A DNA stretch of 64,000 nucleotides from Lysobacter luteus (GTDB lineage: Bacteria > Pseudomonadota > Gammaproteobacteria > Xanthomonadales > Xanthomonadaceae), in the NCBI RefSeq assembly GCF_907164845.1, contig NZ_OU015430.1, positions 1,788,001 to 1,852,000 of the forward strand, given 5' to 3'. A program made the position numbers and the translations under genes. Positions 1 through 12,295 of this stretch are shown here, in pieces; within the stretch, counting starts at the first letter, position 1, and every line of letters starts with the position of its first letter. The notes under the pieces are model-generated. The model was not told where the DNA came from and made no database searches. It saw nothing but the letters and a program-made list of their open reading frames with translations.

Positions 1-2334
<2,334 letters not shown>

Positions 2335-2532
2335 GCCTGGCACGCGGAATCGGAAGGGCTGGGCAGGTTGTCGCGACGTCGGCAACCCGCAGCCGGGCCG
2401 ACGGGCTGCGCGGGCAACCGTGGGAGCCGTTTAGCGTAACAGGGGGAAGGCTGCGATGCCGAGCCGGCGGGGCCCGGCGTGGGGCATGCCGCGAGGCGGC
2501 CGGACGGGCGGCTGGAGGGGCCCGGCCCGGGG

Positions 2533-3069
2533 TCAGTCGTCGGGATCGAAACGGGTGGCGGATCGGACGATGTCGCCGGGAAATCCGCGGCGCATCAGCA
2601 GGTCCGCGGCCTTGCGACGGAGGGCCAAGTCATCCGGGGCCCCGTCGCCGTACCGGCGGCGCACCAGGTCGCGGGCGCTGTCGAGCCAGTCGCCTTCAAA
2701 GCTGTCCATCGCCGCGGCGATCGCGTCGCTGTCGAGGCCATGGGTGCCGAGTTCGGCGCGGATGTGGATCGGGCCGTATCCGCTGTTGGCCCGGTTGCGG
2801 ACCAGGCCCTCGGCAAAACGGGTGTCGTCCTGCCAGCCCGCGTCGGCCAGCTTCTCGACCGCCGCCTTGACCTCGTCGGCGTCCAGGCCGCGGGTCACCA
2901 GCTTGCGGGTCAGCTCCTTGCGCGAATGTTCGCGCCGCACCAGCAGGCCGAGCGCCCGCTGGGTGGTGCTGGCCGGTTGCCGCTTGCGGCGACGACCCGG
3001 CGTCGCCACCGGGTCGTTGCCGAACAGGCCGCCGTCGCGGCCCTCATCGTCGGGACGGTCGTCGGCCAT
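2533..3069 (-). CDS. recX: RecA regulator RecX
   Basis: A 178-residue RecX protein, which in the family binds RecA filaments and limits their growth. It has the alpha-helical repeats typical of RecX, for example [19 protein letters not shown] (about 40-58) and [15 protein letters not shown] (about 98-112). The first 35 residues are acidic then basic and probably disordered. It starts 16 bases after the recA stop on the same strand, so recA-recX is very likely one transcript. The 198-base gap to alaS holds GC-rich inverted repeats but no clear terminator. Confidence 0.95.
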   Translation of the reverse strand: MADDRPDDEGRDGGLFGNDPVATPGRRRKRQPASTTQRALGLLVRREHSRKELTRKLVTRGLDADEVKAAVEKLADAGWQDDTRFAEGLVRNRANSGYGPIHIRAELGTHGLDSDAIAAAMDSFEGDWLDSARDLVRRRYGDGAPDDLALRRKAADLLMRRGFPGDIVRSATRFDPDD

Positions 3070-3085
3070 CGGGTGTCAGCGGAAC

Positions 3086-4126
3086 TCAGGCATCGGCTTC
3101 ATCGCGGTCGTCGTCCTCACCCGGGCGGGCCTCGGCGGGCACGAACTTCTCGCGCAGTTCCGCCTCGAGCCGCTGGGCGACCGCGGGGTTCTCCTTGAGG
3201 TACTGCCGGGCGTTCTCCTTGCCCTGGCCGATCCGCTCCTCGCCCATGCTGTACCAGGCGCCCGCCTTCTGCACCAGCTTGGCCTCCACGCCCATGTCGA
3301 TCAGCTCGCCCTCGCGGGAGATGCCCTGGCCGTACAGGATCTCGGTGATGACCTGCTTGAACGGCGGCGCCATCTTGTTCTTGACGACCTTGATCTTGGT
3401 CTGGTTGCCGATGATCTCGTCGCCCTTCTTGATCGCACCGATGCGGCGGATGTCCAGGCGCACGGAGGCGTAGAACTTCAGTGCATTGCCACCGGTGGTG
3501 GTCTCCGGGCTCTGGCCCGGCATCATCTGGCCGATCTTGTGGCGCAGCTGGTTGATGAACACCACCAGCGTGTTGGAGCGCTTGATATTGCCGGTGAGCT
3601 TGCGCAACGCCTGGCTCATCAGTCGCGCCTGCAGGCCCGGCAGCTGGTCGCCCATCTCGCCCTCGATCTCGGCGCGGGGCGTCAGCGCCGCCACCGAGTC
3701 GATCACCACGATGTCGACCGCGGCCGAACGCACCAGCATGTCGGCGATCTCCAGCGCCTGTTCGCCGGTGTCGGGCTGGCTCAGCAGCAGGTCGTCGACG
3801 TTGACACCCAGCTTGGCGGCGTAGATCGGGTCGAGCGCGTGCTCGGCGTCGATGAAGGCCGCGGTGCCGCCGGCCTTCTGGCACTGCGCGATCGCCTGCA
3901 GGGTCAGGGTGGTCTTGCCGGAGGACTCCGGCCCGTAGATCTCCACCACGCGGCCCTTCGGCAGGCCGCCGATGCCCAGCGCGATGTCGAGCATCAGCGA
4001 GCCGGTACCGATGACCTCGGCCGCCTCCACCACGCGGTCGCCCATGCGCATGACCGAGCCCTTGCCGAACTGCTTCTCGATCTGGCCCAGTGCGGCAGCC
4101 AGTGCGCGCTTCTTGTTCTCGTCCAT
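3086..4126 (-). CDS. recA: Recombinase RecA
   Basis: RecA forms ATP-dependent filaments on single-stranded DNA. It drives strand exchange and stimulates LexA self-cleavage. The 346-residue protein has Walker A GPESSGKT at residues 65-72, the MAW signature [14 protein letters not shown], and an acidic C-terminus rich in Asp/Glu ([11 protein letters not shown]) as in other RecA proteins. A good Shine-Dalgarno (AAGGAAT) precedes the ATG at 4126. It lies between lexA and recX on the same strand. The 172-base gap to lexA carries hairpins but no copy of the LexA box seen in front of lexA, so SOS control may come partly through readthrough from lexA. Confidence 0.99.
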   Translation of the reverse strand: MDENKKRALAAALGQIEKQFGKGSVMRMGDRVVEAAEVIGTGSLMLDIALGIGGLPKGRVVEIYGPESSGKTTLTLQAIAQCQKAGGTAAFIDAEHALDPIYAAKLGVNVDDLLLSQPDTGEQALEIADMLVRSAAVDIVVIDSVAALTPRAEIEGEMGDQLPGLQARLMSQALRKLTGNIKRSNTLVVFINQLRHKIGQMMPGQSPETTTGGNALKFYASVRLDIRRIGAIKKGDEIIGNQTKIKVVKNKMAPPFKQVITEILYGQGISREGELIDMGVEAKLVQKAGAWYSMGEERIGQGKENARQYLKENPAVAQRLEAELREKFVPAEARPGEDDDRDEADA

Positions 4127-4171
4127 CGTGGGATTCCTTGGTGGCGTCAGGTGATGTGTGCAGGTTAGGCG

Positions 4172-4205
4172 GCGCCGGTCGCATGGACTGCGACTGCACC
4201 GGCGC
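4172..4205 (-). other. Hairpin in the recA leader
   Basis: A perfect 8-bp stem (GCGCCGGT 4172-4179 with ACCGGCGC 4198-4205) with an 18-base loop lies 46 to 79 bases upstream of the recA ATG. No T-run follows it on the reverse strand, so it is not an ordinary intrinsic terminator. It could be part of a recA 5' leader or separate the lexA and recA messages. Further upstream, GTCGGG/CCCGAC (4262-4279) and CCTGTCGG/CCGACAGG (4246-4282) offer two competing stems just after lexA. Confidence 0.45.
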
Positions 4206-4298
4206 TATTGAATCTAGTGCGTGGGCATGAGGCGGACGATCGGCACCTGTCGGCCTCGCGGGTCGGGAAACACCCCGACAGGACCCCGGACAGCACCG

Positions 4299-4946
4299 TC
4301 ACCGCCCCCGGCGGACCAGGCCGCAGTAGAGCCCTTCGATCGCGAAGTCCTGGTCGGGCAGCACCTCGATCGGCTCGTAGTCGGGGTTGCGCGGCATCAG
4401 GCGGATCCGGTCCTTGCCGATCTTCAGCAGCTTGACGGTGATCTCGTCGTCGATCCGCGCCACCACGATCTGGCCCGAGCGGGCCTCGGGCGTGCGGTGC
4501 ACACCGATTAGGTCGCCGTCGAAGATGCCTTCGTCGCGCATCGAGTCGCCCTTGACCTTGAGCAGGTAGTCCGGCGAAGGGAAGAACAGGTTGCGGTCGA
4601 GCAGCACGTAGTCGTCGACCCCGGCATCGGCTCCGATCGGCGACCCCGCCGCCACCCTGCCGAGCACCGGCAGGCGCAATGCGTCGTCTGCCGTGGGCAC
4701 CGGCGAGTCCTGCTCGCCCCCGTCGGCAACCGGCGGCTGCAGCAACCGGATCCCGCGCGCCTTGCCTGGCACGCGCCGGATCGCACCGGCCTGCTCGAGC
4801 GCCTCGAGGTGGTACTGGGCGGCGCGAACGCTGGAGAATCCCATCCCGCGCGCGATCTCGGTCTGCGACGGCGGCATCCCGTCGACCGCAATGCGCTCGG
4901 CGATGAGGGCCAGGATGGCGTGCTGGGTTTCGGTCAGGGTGTTCAT
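4299..4946 (-). CDS. lexA: SOS repressor LexA
   Basis: A 215-residue LexA repressor. The N-terminal winged helix (residues about 1-70, with PPSQTEIARGMGFSSVRAAQ as recognition region) binds SOS boxes. The C-terminal peptidase carries the Ala100-Gly101 cleavage site (VAAGSP), Ser135 (KGDSM) and Lys172 (ITVKLL). The ATG at 4946 is chosen because the first residues MNTLTETQHAILALI align directly with other LexA proteins; the frame stays open 15 codons further upstream, but that stretch crosses the operator. No Shine-Dalgarno precedes this ATG, and the SOS box touches it, so the mRNA may be leaderless. Confidence 0.98.
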   Translation of the reverse strand: MNTLTETQHAILALIAERIAVDGMPPSQTEIARGMGFSSVRAAQYHLEALEQAGAIRRVPGKARGIRLLQPPVADGGEQDSPVPTADDALRLPVLGRVAAGSPIGADAGVDDYVLLDRNLFFPSPDYLLKVKGDSMRDEGIFDGDLIGVHRTPEARSGQIVVARIDDEITVKLLKIGKDRIRLMPRNPDYEPIEVLPDQDFAIEGLYCGLVRRGR

Positions 4947-4984
4947 TAGTAGCAATACTACTAACGACGTTTCCCCCGACGCAA
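4946..4984 (-). promoter_or_regulatory. lexA promoter with SOS (LexA) box
   Basis: TTAGTAGCAATACTACTAA at 4946-4964 is a perfect inverted repeat with 7-base arms and a 5-base centre, matching the Xanthomonas-type LexA box. On the reverse strand a -35 candidate TTGCGT (4979-4984) and a -10 candidate TAGTAT (4955-4960) are 18 bases apart, and the -10 lies inside the box. The predicted start point falls at or next to the A of the lexA ATG. LexA bound here would block RNA polymerase directly (autorepression). Confidence 0.85.
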
Positions 4985-5000
4985 CCCCCAACGGGTCGGG

Positions 5001-5501
5001 TCAGCCGGCGAGCTCGAGCAGCCCGTGCAAAGCGGCGGCCACGGTCTGGCGGCGCACCGCCTCACGGTCGCCATCGAAATGGAACACCACGGCGGTCGGG
5101 TAGCCGCCGCGGCGCTTCCACGCGATCCAGACCGTGCCGACCGGCTTGTCCTCAGTGCCGCCGTCCGGCCCGGCGATACCGGTCACGGCCACGGCCAGGC
5201 TGGCGCCGGAATGCACCAGCGCGCCGGACACCATTTCGATGACGGTCTCGCGGCTGACCGCGCCGTAGGTCTCCAGCGTCAACGGCTGCACGCCAAGCAG
5301 TGCCTGCTTGGCCTCGTAGCTGTAGGCGGCCATGCCGGACTCGAACCACTCCGAGGCACCGGCAACATCGGTCAGCGTCTTGGCGATCCACCCACCCGTG
5401 CAACTCTCGGCCGTGACCAGGCGGTGGTGGTGGCGGCGGGCGGCGGCGCCGACCTGTTCCGCGAGTGCGTGCAGGTCGGTGTCGGAGGCGTCTTTGCTCA
5501 T
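5001..5501 (-). CDS. pncC: Nicotinamide-nucleotide amidase (CinA C-terminal domain protein)
   Basis: A 166-residue stand-alone CinA C-terminal domain. Members deamidate nicotinamide mononucleotide to nicotinate mononucleotide, recycling the pyridine nucleotide released for example by DNA ligase. Signature stretches are [20 protein letters not shown] with the catalytic Ser region, and [20 protein letters not shown]. The ATG at 5501 is preferred over the longer open frame because the upstream extension is in promoter-like sequence. A TATAGT element (5508-5513, reverse strand) lies only 6 bases before the ATG, so this message might also be leaderless. It is divergent from mutS with a 100-base gap. 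Confidence 0.93.
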   Translation of the reverse strand: MSKDASDTDLHALAEQVGAAARRHHHRLVTAESCTGGWIAKTLTDVAGASEWFESGMAAYSYEAKQALLGVQPLTLETYGAVSRETVIEMVSGALVHSGASLAVAVTGIAGPDGGTEDKPVGTVWIAWKRRGGYPTAVVFHFDGDREAVRRQTVAAALHGLLELAG

Positions 5502-5601
5502 GCGCGCACTATACCGCCGCGCCGGTCGCGCGCACCCGGCTGGCATACTGGCCGCCCTGCCGGTTCCGGCCGGCAGCCTCCCGACCAGACCGCAGAACCC
5601 A

Positions 5602-8193
5602 GTGCCCAATACCGACGCCGCGACCGCCTCGCGCCCCGCCGAACACACGCCGCTGATGAAGCAGTTCTTCGCCGCCAAGGCGGAGCATCCGGACGTGCTG
5701 CTGTTCTTCCGGATGGGCGATTTCTACGAGCTGTTCTTCGATGACGCCCGCAAGGCGGCCCGGCTGCTGGACATCACCCTGACCCAGCGGGGCAGTTCGG
5801 CCGGGCAGCCGATCCCGATGGCGGGCGTGCCGCACCACTCGGCCGAGGGCTACCTGGCCCGGCTGGTGGCGATGGGCGAGTCGGTGGCCATATGCGAGCA
5901 GATCGGCGACCCAGCGGCGAGCAAGGGCCTGGTCGAACGCAAGGTGGTGAGGATCGTCACGCCGGGCACGGTGACCGACGAAGCACTTCTGAGTGAGCGG
6001 CGCGACACCCTGCTGCTGGCGGTCGCGCGGTCGAAGCACGGCTACGGCATCGCCTGGGCGGACCTGGCCGGCGGACGTTTCCTGGTCAACGAGGTTGCCA
6101 GCGAGGACGCGCTCGAGGCCGAGCTGGCGCGGTTGGAACCGGCCGAGACCCTGTGCGCCGACGAGGACGGCTGGCCGGCCTTCGTCGCCGGCCGTAGCGG
6201 CGTGCGTCGGCGCGCGCCCTGGCTGTTCGACGCCGACAGTGGCCGCCGCCAGTTGCTGCGGTTCTTCGGCCTGCACGACCTGGGCGGCTTCGGCATCGAC
6301 GACCGGCCGCTGGCCATCGCCGCCGCGGCGGCCCTGCTCGGCTACGTCGAGGAAACCCAGAAGCAACGCCTCCCGCACCTGACCTCGATCGCGCTCGAAT
6401 CCGGCGACGGCGCGATAGCGATGAACGCGGCCACCCGCCGCCATCTCGAGCTCGACACGCGCGTCGACGGCGACAACCGCCACACCCTGCTCGGCGTGCT
6501 CGACTCGACCGTGACACCGATGGGCGGGCGCCTGCTGCGGCGCTGGCTGCACCGGCCGCTGCGCGACCGGGACGTGCTGCGCCGCCGCCACCAGGCGGTG
6601 CAGACACTGATCGACTCGCGCGCCGGCGACGGCTTGCGCGAACTCTTCCGCGCCTTGGGGGATCTGGAGCGGATCCTGTCGCGCATCGCCCTGCGCAGCG
6701 CGCGGCCCCGTGACCTGTCGACACTGCGCGACGGCCTCGGCCTGCTCCCCGGCGTCCGTGCCCTGCTGGGGCCGCTGGACTCCCCGCGGCTGGCCACGCT
6801 TGCCGGGGAACTCGGCGAGCACGATGAGCACGCCCACCTGTTGAAGTGCGCGATCGTCGACCAGCCGCCGGTGCTCGCGCGCGACGGCGGCGTGTTCGCC
6901 GACGGCCACGACCCCGAACTCGATGAGTTGCGCAGGCTGTCGACCCACGCCGACCAGTTCCTGGTCGATCTGGAAGCGCGCGAGCGCGAAGCCAGTGGCA
7001 TCCCGACCCTCAAGGTCGGCTACAACCGGGTCCACGGCTATTACCTGGAAGTCGGCAAGGCGCACGCAGCCAAGGCACCGACGCACTACACACGCCGCCA
7101 GACGCTGACCAACGCCGAGCGCTACATCACCGAGGAACTCAAGGCGTTCGAGGACAAGGTGCTGTCGGCGCGCGAACGGGCGCTTGCGCGCGAGCGGCTG
7201 CTGTACGAGCAACTGCTCGATGCGCTGGCTGGACGGCTGGAGCCGCTCAAGCATTGCGCCGCCGCGCTCGCCGAGCTGGACGTGCTGGCCTGCCTGGCCG
7301 AGCGCGCGGAGCAGCTCGACTGGAGCCGCCCCGAGCTGGCCGAAGACCCGGGCATCCATATCGAGCGCGGGCGCCACCCGGTGGTCGAGGCGGTGCGCGA
7401 CGAGCCGTTCGAGCCCAACGACCTGGTCCTGCACGAAGACCGCCGGATGCTGGTGATCACCGGCCCGAACATGGGTGGCAAGAGCACCTACATGCGCCAG
7501 AACGCGCTGATCGTGCTGCTTGCCCACATCGGCAGCTTCGTGCCGGCAAGCCGCGCGGTGATCGGCCCGGTCGACCGCATCCTGACCCGCATTGGCGCCG
7601 GCGACGACCTTGCCCGCGGGCAGTCGACCTTCATGGTCGAGATGAGCGAGACCAGCTACATCCTCCACCATGCGACCGAGCAGTCGCTGGTGCTGATGGA
7701 CGAGATCGGCCGCGGCACCTCGACCTACGACGGCCTCGCGCTGGCCGAAGCATGTGCTCGGCACCTGGCCCAGGCAAACCGTGCCTACACCCTGTTTGCG
7801 ACGCACTATTTTGAACTGACGACGCTTGCCGAGCCGGGGTCGGGCATCGCCAACGTCCACCTCGACGCGGTCGAGCACGGCGACGCGCTCGTCTTCATGC
7901 ACGCGGTCAAGGACGGGCCGGCCGACCGCAGCTTCGGACTGCAGGTGGCCGCGCTGGCCGGACTGCCGCGCGCGGTGGTAAGCCAGGCGCGCGGCCGGCT
8001 CGCCGAGCTGGAGCAGCAGAGCCGCGACGCGCCCAGGCCATCGATGGCGGCCGCCGCGCTCGACCAGCCGCAGCAGATCGGGTTGTTCGCACCATCGTCC
8101 GCGGCGCTGGAAGCACTGGCGGCGCTCGACCCCGACGAACTCACTCCGCGGCAGGCGCTGGAGGCGCTGTACCGGCTCAAGTCGCTGGGGTGA
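5602..8193 (+). CDS. mutS: DNA mismatch repair protein MutS
   Basis: MutS binds mismatches and starts methyl-directed repair with MutL. The product is 863 residues. It has the mismatch-recognition motif [17 protein letters not shown] near residue 35 (Phe-X-Glu), the connector, core and clamp domains, and a Walker A motif [11 protein letters not shown] near residue 621. The signatures [16 protein letters not shown] and FATHYFEL follow. The GTG at 5602 is chosen because the segment EHTPLMKQF, conserved in MutS, begins upstream of the first in-frame ATG (5656). Divergent from pncC. No strong terminator follows. Confidence 0.98.
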   Translation: MPNTDAATASRPAEHTPLMKQFFAAKAEHPDVLLFFRMGDFYELFFDDARKAARLLDITLTQRGSSAGQPIPMAGVPHHSAEGYLARLVAMGESVAICEQIGDPAASKGLVERKVVRIVTPGTVTDEALLSERRDTLLLAVARSKHGYGIAWADLAGGRFLVNEVASEDALEAELARLEPAETLCADEDGWPAFVAGRSGVRRRAPWLFDADSGRRQLLRFFGLHDLGGFGIDDRPLAIAAAAALLGYVEETQKQRLPHLTSIALESGDGAIAMNAATRRHLELDTRVDGDNRHTLLGVLDSTVTPMGGRLLRRWLHRPLRDRDVLRRRHQAVQTLIDSRAGDGLRELFRALGDLERILSRIALRSARPRDLSTLRDGLGLLPGVRALLGPLDSPRLATLAGELGEHDEHAHLLKCAIVDQPPVLARDGGVFADGHDPELDELRRLSTHADQFLVDLEAREREASGIPTLKVGYNRVHGYYLEVGKAHAAKAPTHYTRRQTLTNAERYITEELKAFEDKVLSARERALARERLLYEQLLDALAGRLEPLKHCAAALAELDVLACLAERAEQLDWSRPELAEDPGIHIERGRHPVVEAVRDEPFEPNDLVLHEDRRMLVITGPNMGGKSTYMRQNALIVLLAHIGSFVPASRAVIGPVDRILTRIGAGDDLARGQSTFMVEMSETSYILHHATEQSLVLMDEIGRGTSTYDGLALAEACARHLAQANRAYTLFATHYFELTTLAEPGSGIANVHLDAVEHGDALVFMHAVKDGPADRSFGLQVAALAGLPRAVVSQARGRLAELEQQSRDAPRPSMAAAALDQPQQIGLFAPSSAALEALAALDPDELTPRQALEALYRLKSLG

Positions 8194-8301
8194 CACGCGG
8201 GGACGCGTAGTCGGATCGTGTCGCGCCGCGGTTCGCGCACTTTCACCCGCCGGGTGACGCGCGTTGCCTATGGTGCCCCCACACAGCACACAAGGAAGAC
8301 C

Positions 8302-10446
8302 ATGCGCGCCTACCTGTTCGCCCTCGTCCCCGCCGTCGCTTTCCTGCCGGGTCCCGCCGCCGCGCAGTCGCGGGTTGACGCGACCGAGCTGGACTCGGTG
8401 GTGGTCACGGCCACGCGCTCGCCCGACGACGCTCTGCTGGTGCCGGCCGCGATCGACCTGGTCGATGCGGACGAGATCGACCGCGCACAGCCCAGGATCG
8501 ACCTGTCGGAATCGCTGCAGCGGGTTCCAGGTGTGGTCGCGCGCGACCGGCAGAACCAGGCGCAGGACCTGCAGGTCTCGATCCGCGGCTACGGCGCACG
8601 CGCGGCCTTCGGCGTGCGCGGGGTGCGGCTGTACACCGACGGCATCCCGGCGACGATGCCGGACGGCCAGGGCCAGGTCTCGCACTTCCCGCTGGAGTCC
8701 GCCGGCCGGATCGAGGTCCTGCGCGGTCCGTTCTCGGCGCTGTACGGCAATGCATCCGGCGGGGTCATCGAACTGTTCACCGCCGACGCACCACCGGTAC
8801 CGACGCTGGGTGCCGGTTTCGTCGCCGGTGCCAACGGGCTGCGCAAATCGTCGCTTTCGTTCCACACCCCGTGGGGCGCGGAAGATGGGCGGTCCGGCAC
8901 GCAGGGCGATCTGCTGCTCGACCTGATCGACATCGACAGCGACGGCTACCGCGACCACAGCGGCTCGCACCGCACCAGTGGGCAGGCGCTGCTGCGCGGC
9001 ACATTCGGGGACGGCGGGCGATACACCCTGTTGTTCAACGGACTCGACCTCACCGCCGACGATCCGCAAGGGCTGACCGCGGCGCAGGTGCGGGACAACC
9101 GCCGCGCGGCGAGCGACGGCGCGCTCACGTTCGATACCCGCAAGACGGTCCGGCAGGACCAGTTCGGCGCCCGCGTGGAACACACGCTGTCGGCCGGCCA
9201 CGAGATCGCAGTCACCGCCTGGGCCGGCAACCGCGCCACCACGCAGATGCTGTCCGTGCCGGTGGCGGTGCAGCGCGACAACCCCCTGCACAACGGCGGC
9301 GCGATCGACCTGGACCGCGACTACCACGGCATCGACGGCCGCTGGCGTTGGTCCACCGAGCTGGCCGGTGGGCCGTTCGCGCTGACCGCCGGGTTCGACT
9401 ACGAAGTGTCGGACGAGCACCGGCTGGGTTTCGAAAACTTCACCGGCAACGACGTCGGCGTTGTCGGCGCGCTGCGCCGCGACGAGCGCAACCGGGTGAC
9501 CGCCAACGACGTGTACCTGCAGGCCGAATGGGCGCCGGCCGAGCGCTGGCGCCTGCACGTGGGCGTGCGCCGCAGCGAGGTCGAGTTCGAGTCGGACGAC
9601 CGCTTCGTCACCGCCATCAACCCCGATGACAGCGGTGCGCTGGAGTACGCGCGCACCTCGCCAGTGGCCGGCGTGCTCTTCCGGGCAACGCCGTGGCTCA
9701 GCCTGTACGCCAACGCGGGCGCCGGGTTCGAGACGCCGACCTTCTCGGAGCTGGCGTACCGCAGTGACGGCCAGGGCGGACTCAACGACACGCTGGCGCC
9801 GGCGCGCAGCCGCAACCAGGAAATCGGCGTGCGGGCGCGCCATGGGGGCTGGGCATACTCGGCCGCGCTGTTCCACAGCCGGACCACCGACGAACTGGTG
9901 GTCGCCGCCAACGAGGGTGGGCGCAGCGTCTACGACAATGCGGGGACGACACGCCGGCGCGGCGCGGAGTTCGCGGTCGACGGCGCGCTTGCGCCGCGTT
10001 GGCACCTCGCCGCCGCCTACACCTTCCTGGATGCGCGCTACCGCGACGACTTCGTCGTGTGCGGCAGCCCACCGTGCAACCAGGACGACGTGGTGATCGA
10101 AGCCGGCCGGCATATCCCCGGACTGGCGCGCAACACGGCCTGGGCGGAACTGCGCTGGCGCCCGGTGGAGCACACCGACGTGATGTTGCAGGGCCGCTTC
10201 GTCGACCGGGTGTTCGCCGACGACGCCAACAGCGAAGCGGCGCCGGCCTACGCCAGCTTCGACCTGGCGGCCGAGCGGCGGTTCCGCACGGCGGGGCTGG
10301 AATGGCGCGGGTTCGCCCGGGTCAACAACCTGTTCGACCGCGACGTGGTCGGCTCGGTCATCGTCAACGCCGGCGGCGGGCGGTACTTTGAGCCGGCGCC
10401 AGGGCGGCACTGGATGGTCGGGCTGGACGCGACAAAGGCGTTCTAG
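8302..10446 (+). CDS. TonB-dependent outer-membrane receptor
   Basis: A 714-residue TonB-dependent transporter. A signal peptide (MRAYLFALVPAVAFLPGPAAAQ) is followed by a TonB-box-like ELDSVVVTATR, a plug domain (about 45-170, with VSIRGYGARAAFGVRG, MPDGQGQVSHFPL and IEVLRGPFSALYGNASGG) and a 22-strand-type barrel ending in Phe. Such proteins import ferric siderophores, cobalamin or other scarce ligands using TonB energy. No siderophore gene or Fur box is visible nearby, so the substrate is unknown. RBS AAGGAAG precedes the ATG at 8302. It stands alone between mutS and the reverse-strand hslR. Confidence 0.93.
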   Translation: MRAYLFALVPAVAFLPGPAAAQSRVDATELDSVVVTATRSPDDALLVPAAIDLVDADEIDRAQPRIDLSESLQRVPGVVARDRQNQAQDLQVSIRGYGARAAFGVRGVRLYTDGIPATMPDGQGQVSHFPLESAGRIEVLRGPFSALYGNASGGVIELFTADAPPVPTLGAGFVAGANGLRKSSLSFHTPWGAEDGRSGTQGDLLLDLIDIDSDGYRDHSGSHRTSGQALLRGTFGDGGRYTLLFNGLDLTADDPQGLTAAQVRDNRRAASDGALTFDTRKTVRQDQFGARVEHTLSAGHEIAVTAWAGNRATTQMLSVPVAVQRDNPLHNGGAIDLDRDYHGIDGRWRWSTELAGGPFALTAGFDYEVSDEHRLGFENFTGNDVGVVGALRRDERNRVTANDVYLQAEWAPAERWRLHVGVRRSEVEFESDDRFVTAINPDDSGALEYARTSPVAGVLFRATPWLSLYANAGAGFETPTFSELAYRSDGQGGLNDTLAPARSRNQEIGVRARHGGWAYSAALFHSRTTDELVVAANEGGRSVYDNAGTTRRRGAEFAVDGALAPRWHLAAAYTFLDARYRDDFVVCGSPPCNQDDVVIEAGRHIPGLARNTAWAELRWRPVEHTDVMLQGRFVDRVFADDANSEAAPAYASFDLAAERRFRTAGLEWRGFARVNNLFDRDVVGSVIVNAGGGRYFEPAPGRHWMVGLDATKAF

Positions 10447-10471
10447 CGTTGGGTCGTCGGCGAAGCAGCGC

Positions 10472-10885
10472 TTACAGGGCGTCGATATCGCCCAGGGCGC
10501 GGATGAGCCGCCGCGCGCGTTTGTCCGGCCGCGTCTCCGGCGGGCGGTACCCCGCACGCTCGGCTGCCCGCAAGGCACGCAGGCGTTCGCGCTCGCTGCG
10601 CGATTCGGCCGACTCCTCGTAGAGCGACTGGGCCACCTTCGCCGGCCCGCGGGTATCGCTCAACCCGAGCACCGTGACGTGGAACAGCTCATCGCCGCGG
10701 CCGATCCGCAGGGCATCCCCGACGCGCACGGCACGCGACGCTTTCGGGCGCTGCCCACCGACCTCGACCTTGCCGTGCTCGATCGCGTCGCGCGCCAGGC
10801 TGCGCGTCTTGAAGAACCGCGCCGCCCAAAGCCACAGGTCCAGGCGCACCGTGCCGGGGGCTTCGATCGAAGGGGTCGATGTCAT
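10472..10885 (-). CDS. hslR: S4-domain ribosome-associated heat-shock protein Hsp15-like
   Basis: A 137-residue protein with an N-terminal S4 RNA-binding fold (VRLDLWLWAARFFKTRSLARDAIEHGKV, VGDALRI) and a basic C-terminal helix rich in Arg/Glu. Hsp15 binds free 50S subunits carrying nascent chains and helps rescue stalled ribosomes in E. coli. The ATG at 10885 is chosen because the upstream 26 codons of open frame show no conserved sequence and hold the likely promoter. It converges on the TonB receptor (25 bases) and lies downstream of the rplS operon terminator, so it is expressed separately. Confidence 0.88.
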   Translation of the reverse strand: MTSTPSIEAPGTVRLDLWLWAARFFKTRSLARDAIEHGKVEVGGQRPKASRAVRVGDALRIGRGDELFHVTVLGLSDTRGPAKVAQSLYEESAESRSERERLRALRAAERAGYRPPETRPDKRARRLIRALGDIDAL

Positions 10886-10973
10886 TGAACGATTGTAGAA
10901 AAGCCGGGTGGGAGCGGAATGAACCGGGACAATGCACTGGCCGCTGGCCCCACGCCCCAACACCCCAAACGCA

Positions 10974-10997
10974 AACGGCCGCCCGGAGGCGGCCGTT
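10974..10997 (-). terminator. Terminator of the rpsP-rimM-trmD-rplS operon
   Basis: A perfect 10-bp stem (AACGGCCGCC 10974-10983 with GGCGGCCGTT 10988-10997) with loop CGGA. Read on the reverse strand it is followed by TTTGCGTTT. It lies 22 bases after the rplS stop codon, as expected for an intrinsic terminator. Confidence 0.85.
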
Positions 10998-11019
10998 GCT
11001 GCGCATCGCGCGACGCGGA

Positions 11020-11424
11020 TTACTCCGCGGCTGCGGCGGCCTCGGCCTTCGCCTTGGCGTAGGCGGCCAGGTCTTCCTTGATGCGCGCCTTCTTGCCTTC
11101 CAGGCCACGCAGGTAGTACAGCTTGCCGGCGCGGACCTTGCCACGGCGCTTCACTTCGACCGAATCGATGGTGGAGCTGTGGGTCTGGAACACGCGCTCG
11201 ACGCCGAAACCGTGCGAGATCTTGCGGACGGTGAAGGCGGAGTTGAGGCCGGCGTTCTTGGTCGCGATGACCACGCCCTCGTAGGCCTGGACGCGCTCGC
11301 GGTTGCCTTCCTTGACCTTGACGTTGACGACGACGGTGTCGCCGGGGCTGAACGCGGGCAGCTGGCGCTGCACCTGTCCGGTCTCGAATTCCTGCAGCAG
11401 CGTGTTGAGCGAGGGCTTGTTCAT
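11020..11424 (-). CDS. rplS: 50S ribosomal protein L19
   Basis: A 134-residue L19, located at the 30S-50S interface. Family sequence runs [33 protein letters not shown] at its N-terminus. [21 protein letters not shown] and [29 protein letters not shown] motifs follow. The C-terminal tail is Ala/Lys/Glu-rich ([12 protein letters not shown]), longer than the E. coli protein, as is common in xanthomonads. It is the last gene of the rpsP-rimM-trmD-rplS operon, 111 bases after trmD. Confidence 0.98.
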   Translation of the reverse strand: MNKPSLNTLLQEFETGQVQRQLPAFSPGDTVVVNVKVKEGNRERVQAYEGVVIATKNAGLNSAFTVRKISHGFGVERVFQTHSSTIDSVEVKRRGKVRAGKLYYLRGLEGKKARIKEDLAAYAKAKAEAAAAAE

Positions 11425-11535
11425 GGTGACGGCCTGTTGGATTAGTTGTTGCGCGAGTGCACGTGGACCCGCGTCATGGCGTGGATGCAGCTAAGCCGCG
11501 CATTATAGCGGCAAATTTCCTTGTGTGGCTAGGGG

Positions 11536-12285
11536 TTAGCTACCCTTGCCCGCTTGCCGGGTCCGCCATGCGTCCAGCAGCTTGCGGTCGGCCTTCGACA
11601 GCGCCGCCTCGTCCAGCAGGTCCGGCCGCCGCTGCAGCGTCCGCACCAGCGACTGCTGCCGGCGCCAGCGGGCGATCTCGGCATGGTTGCCCGACATCAG
11701 CACCGCCGGCACCGTGCCCAGTGCGTGCTCGACCGGGCGGGTGTAGTGCGGGCAGTCCAGCAGGCCGTCCTCGAAGCTGTCCTGCACCGCCGACTCGGCA
11801 TCGTTGAGCGCGCCGTCCTGCAGCCGCGCCACGGCGTCGACCACCACCGCCGCGGCCAGCTCGCCGCCGGACAGCACGTAGTCGCCGATCGACAGCTCCT
11901 CGTCCACCTCGGCCTCGATGAAACGCTCATCGATTCCTTCGTAGCGCCCGCACAGCAGCACGAGCCGTTCCTGGCCGGCCAGTTCGCGGGCCTTGGCTTG
12001 GGTCAGCGGCGCGCCCTGCGGGCTCAAGTAGATGACCCGCGCCGGCGCCGGGTCGTCGGCACGGGCCGCGGCCAGGCTGGCACGCAACGGATCGATCAAC
12101 ATCACCATGCCAGGGCCACCGCCGAACGGACGGTCGTCCACCCGGCGGTAGTTGCCCTCGGCGTGGTCACGCGGGTTCCAGGCATGCAGCGACAGGAGCC
12201 CCCGCTCGACCGCGCGCCCGGTCACCCCGAACGCCGCACACTGGGCGATGAAGTCGGGGAACAGGCTGATGACGTCGATGCGCAT
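11536..12285 (-). CDS. trmD: tRNA (guanine37-N1)-methyltransferase TrmD
   Basis: Methylates G37 next to the anticodon, preventing frameshifting. The 249-residue protein contains the SPOUT trefoil-knot motifs [15 protein letters not shown] and [16 protein letters not shown] and the C-terminal segment [34 protein letters not shown] shared by all TrmD proteins. The start [12 protein letters not shown] fits the family exactly. It begins 10 bases after rimM in the ribosomal operon. Confidence 0.98.
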   Translation of the reverse strand: MRIDVISLFPDFIAQCAAFGVTGRAVERGLLSLHAWNPRDHAEGNYRRVDDRPFGGGPGMVMLIDPLRASLAAARADDPAPARVIYLSPQGAPLTQAKARELAGQERLVLLCGRYEGIDERFIEAEVDEELSIGDYVLSGGELAAAVVVDAVARLQDGALNDAESAVQDSFEDGLLDCPHYTRPVEHALGTVPAVLMSGNHAEIARWRRQQSLVRTLQRRPDLLDEAALSKADRKLLDAWRTRQAGKGS

Positions 12286-12295
12286 GCGGCGCGAA

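Noticed and set aside
4200..4220. Possible LexA half-sites (CTAGATTCAATAG on the reverse strand) before recA
   Set aside because: The arms are only 3 bases and do not match the TTAGTAG-N5-CTACTAA box seen at lexA.
8243..8257. TCACCC-GCC-GGGTGA inverted repeat before the TonB receptor gene
   Set aside because: It does not resemble a Fur box, has short arms in GC-rich sequence and no clear promoter is placed around it.
5509..10578. Very long reverse-strand open frame (1689 codons) across mutS and the TonB receptor
   Set aside because: It is a GC-rich antisense shadow with low-complexity sequence; mutS and the receptor on the other strand have full family motifs.
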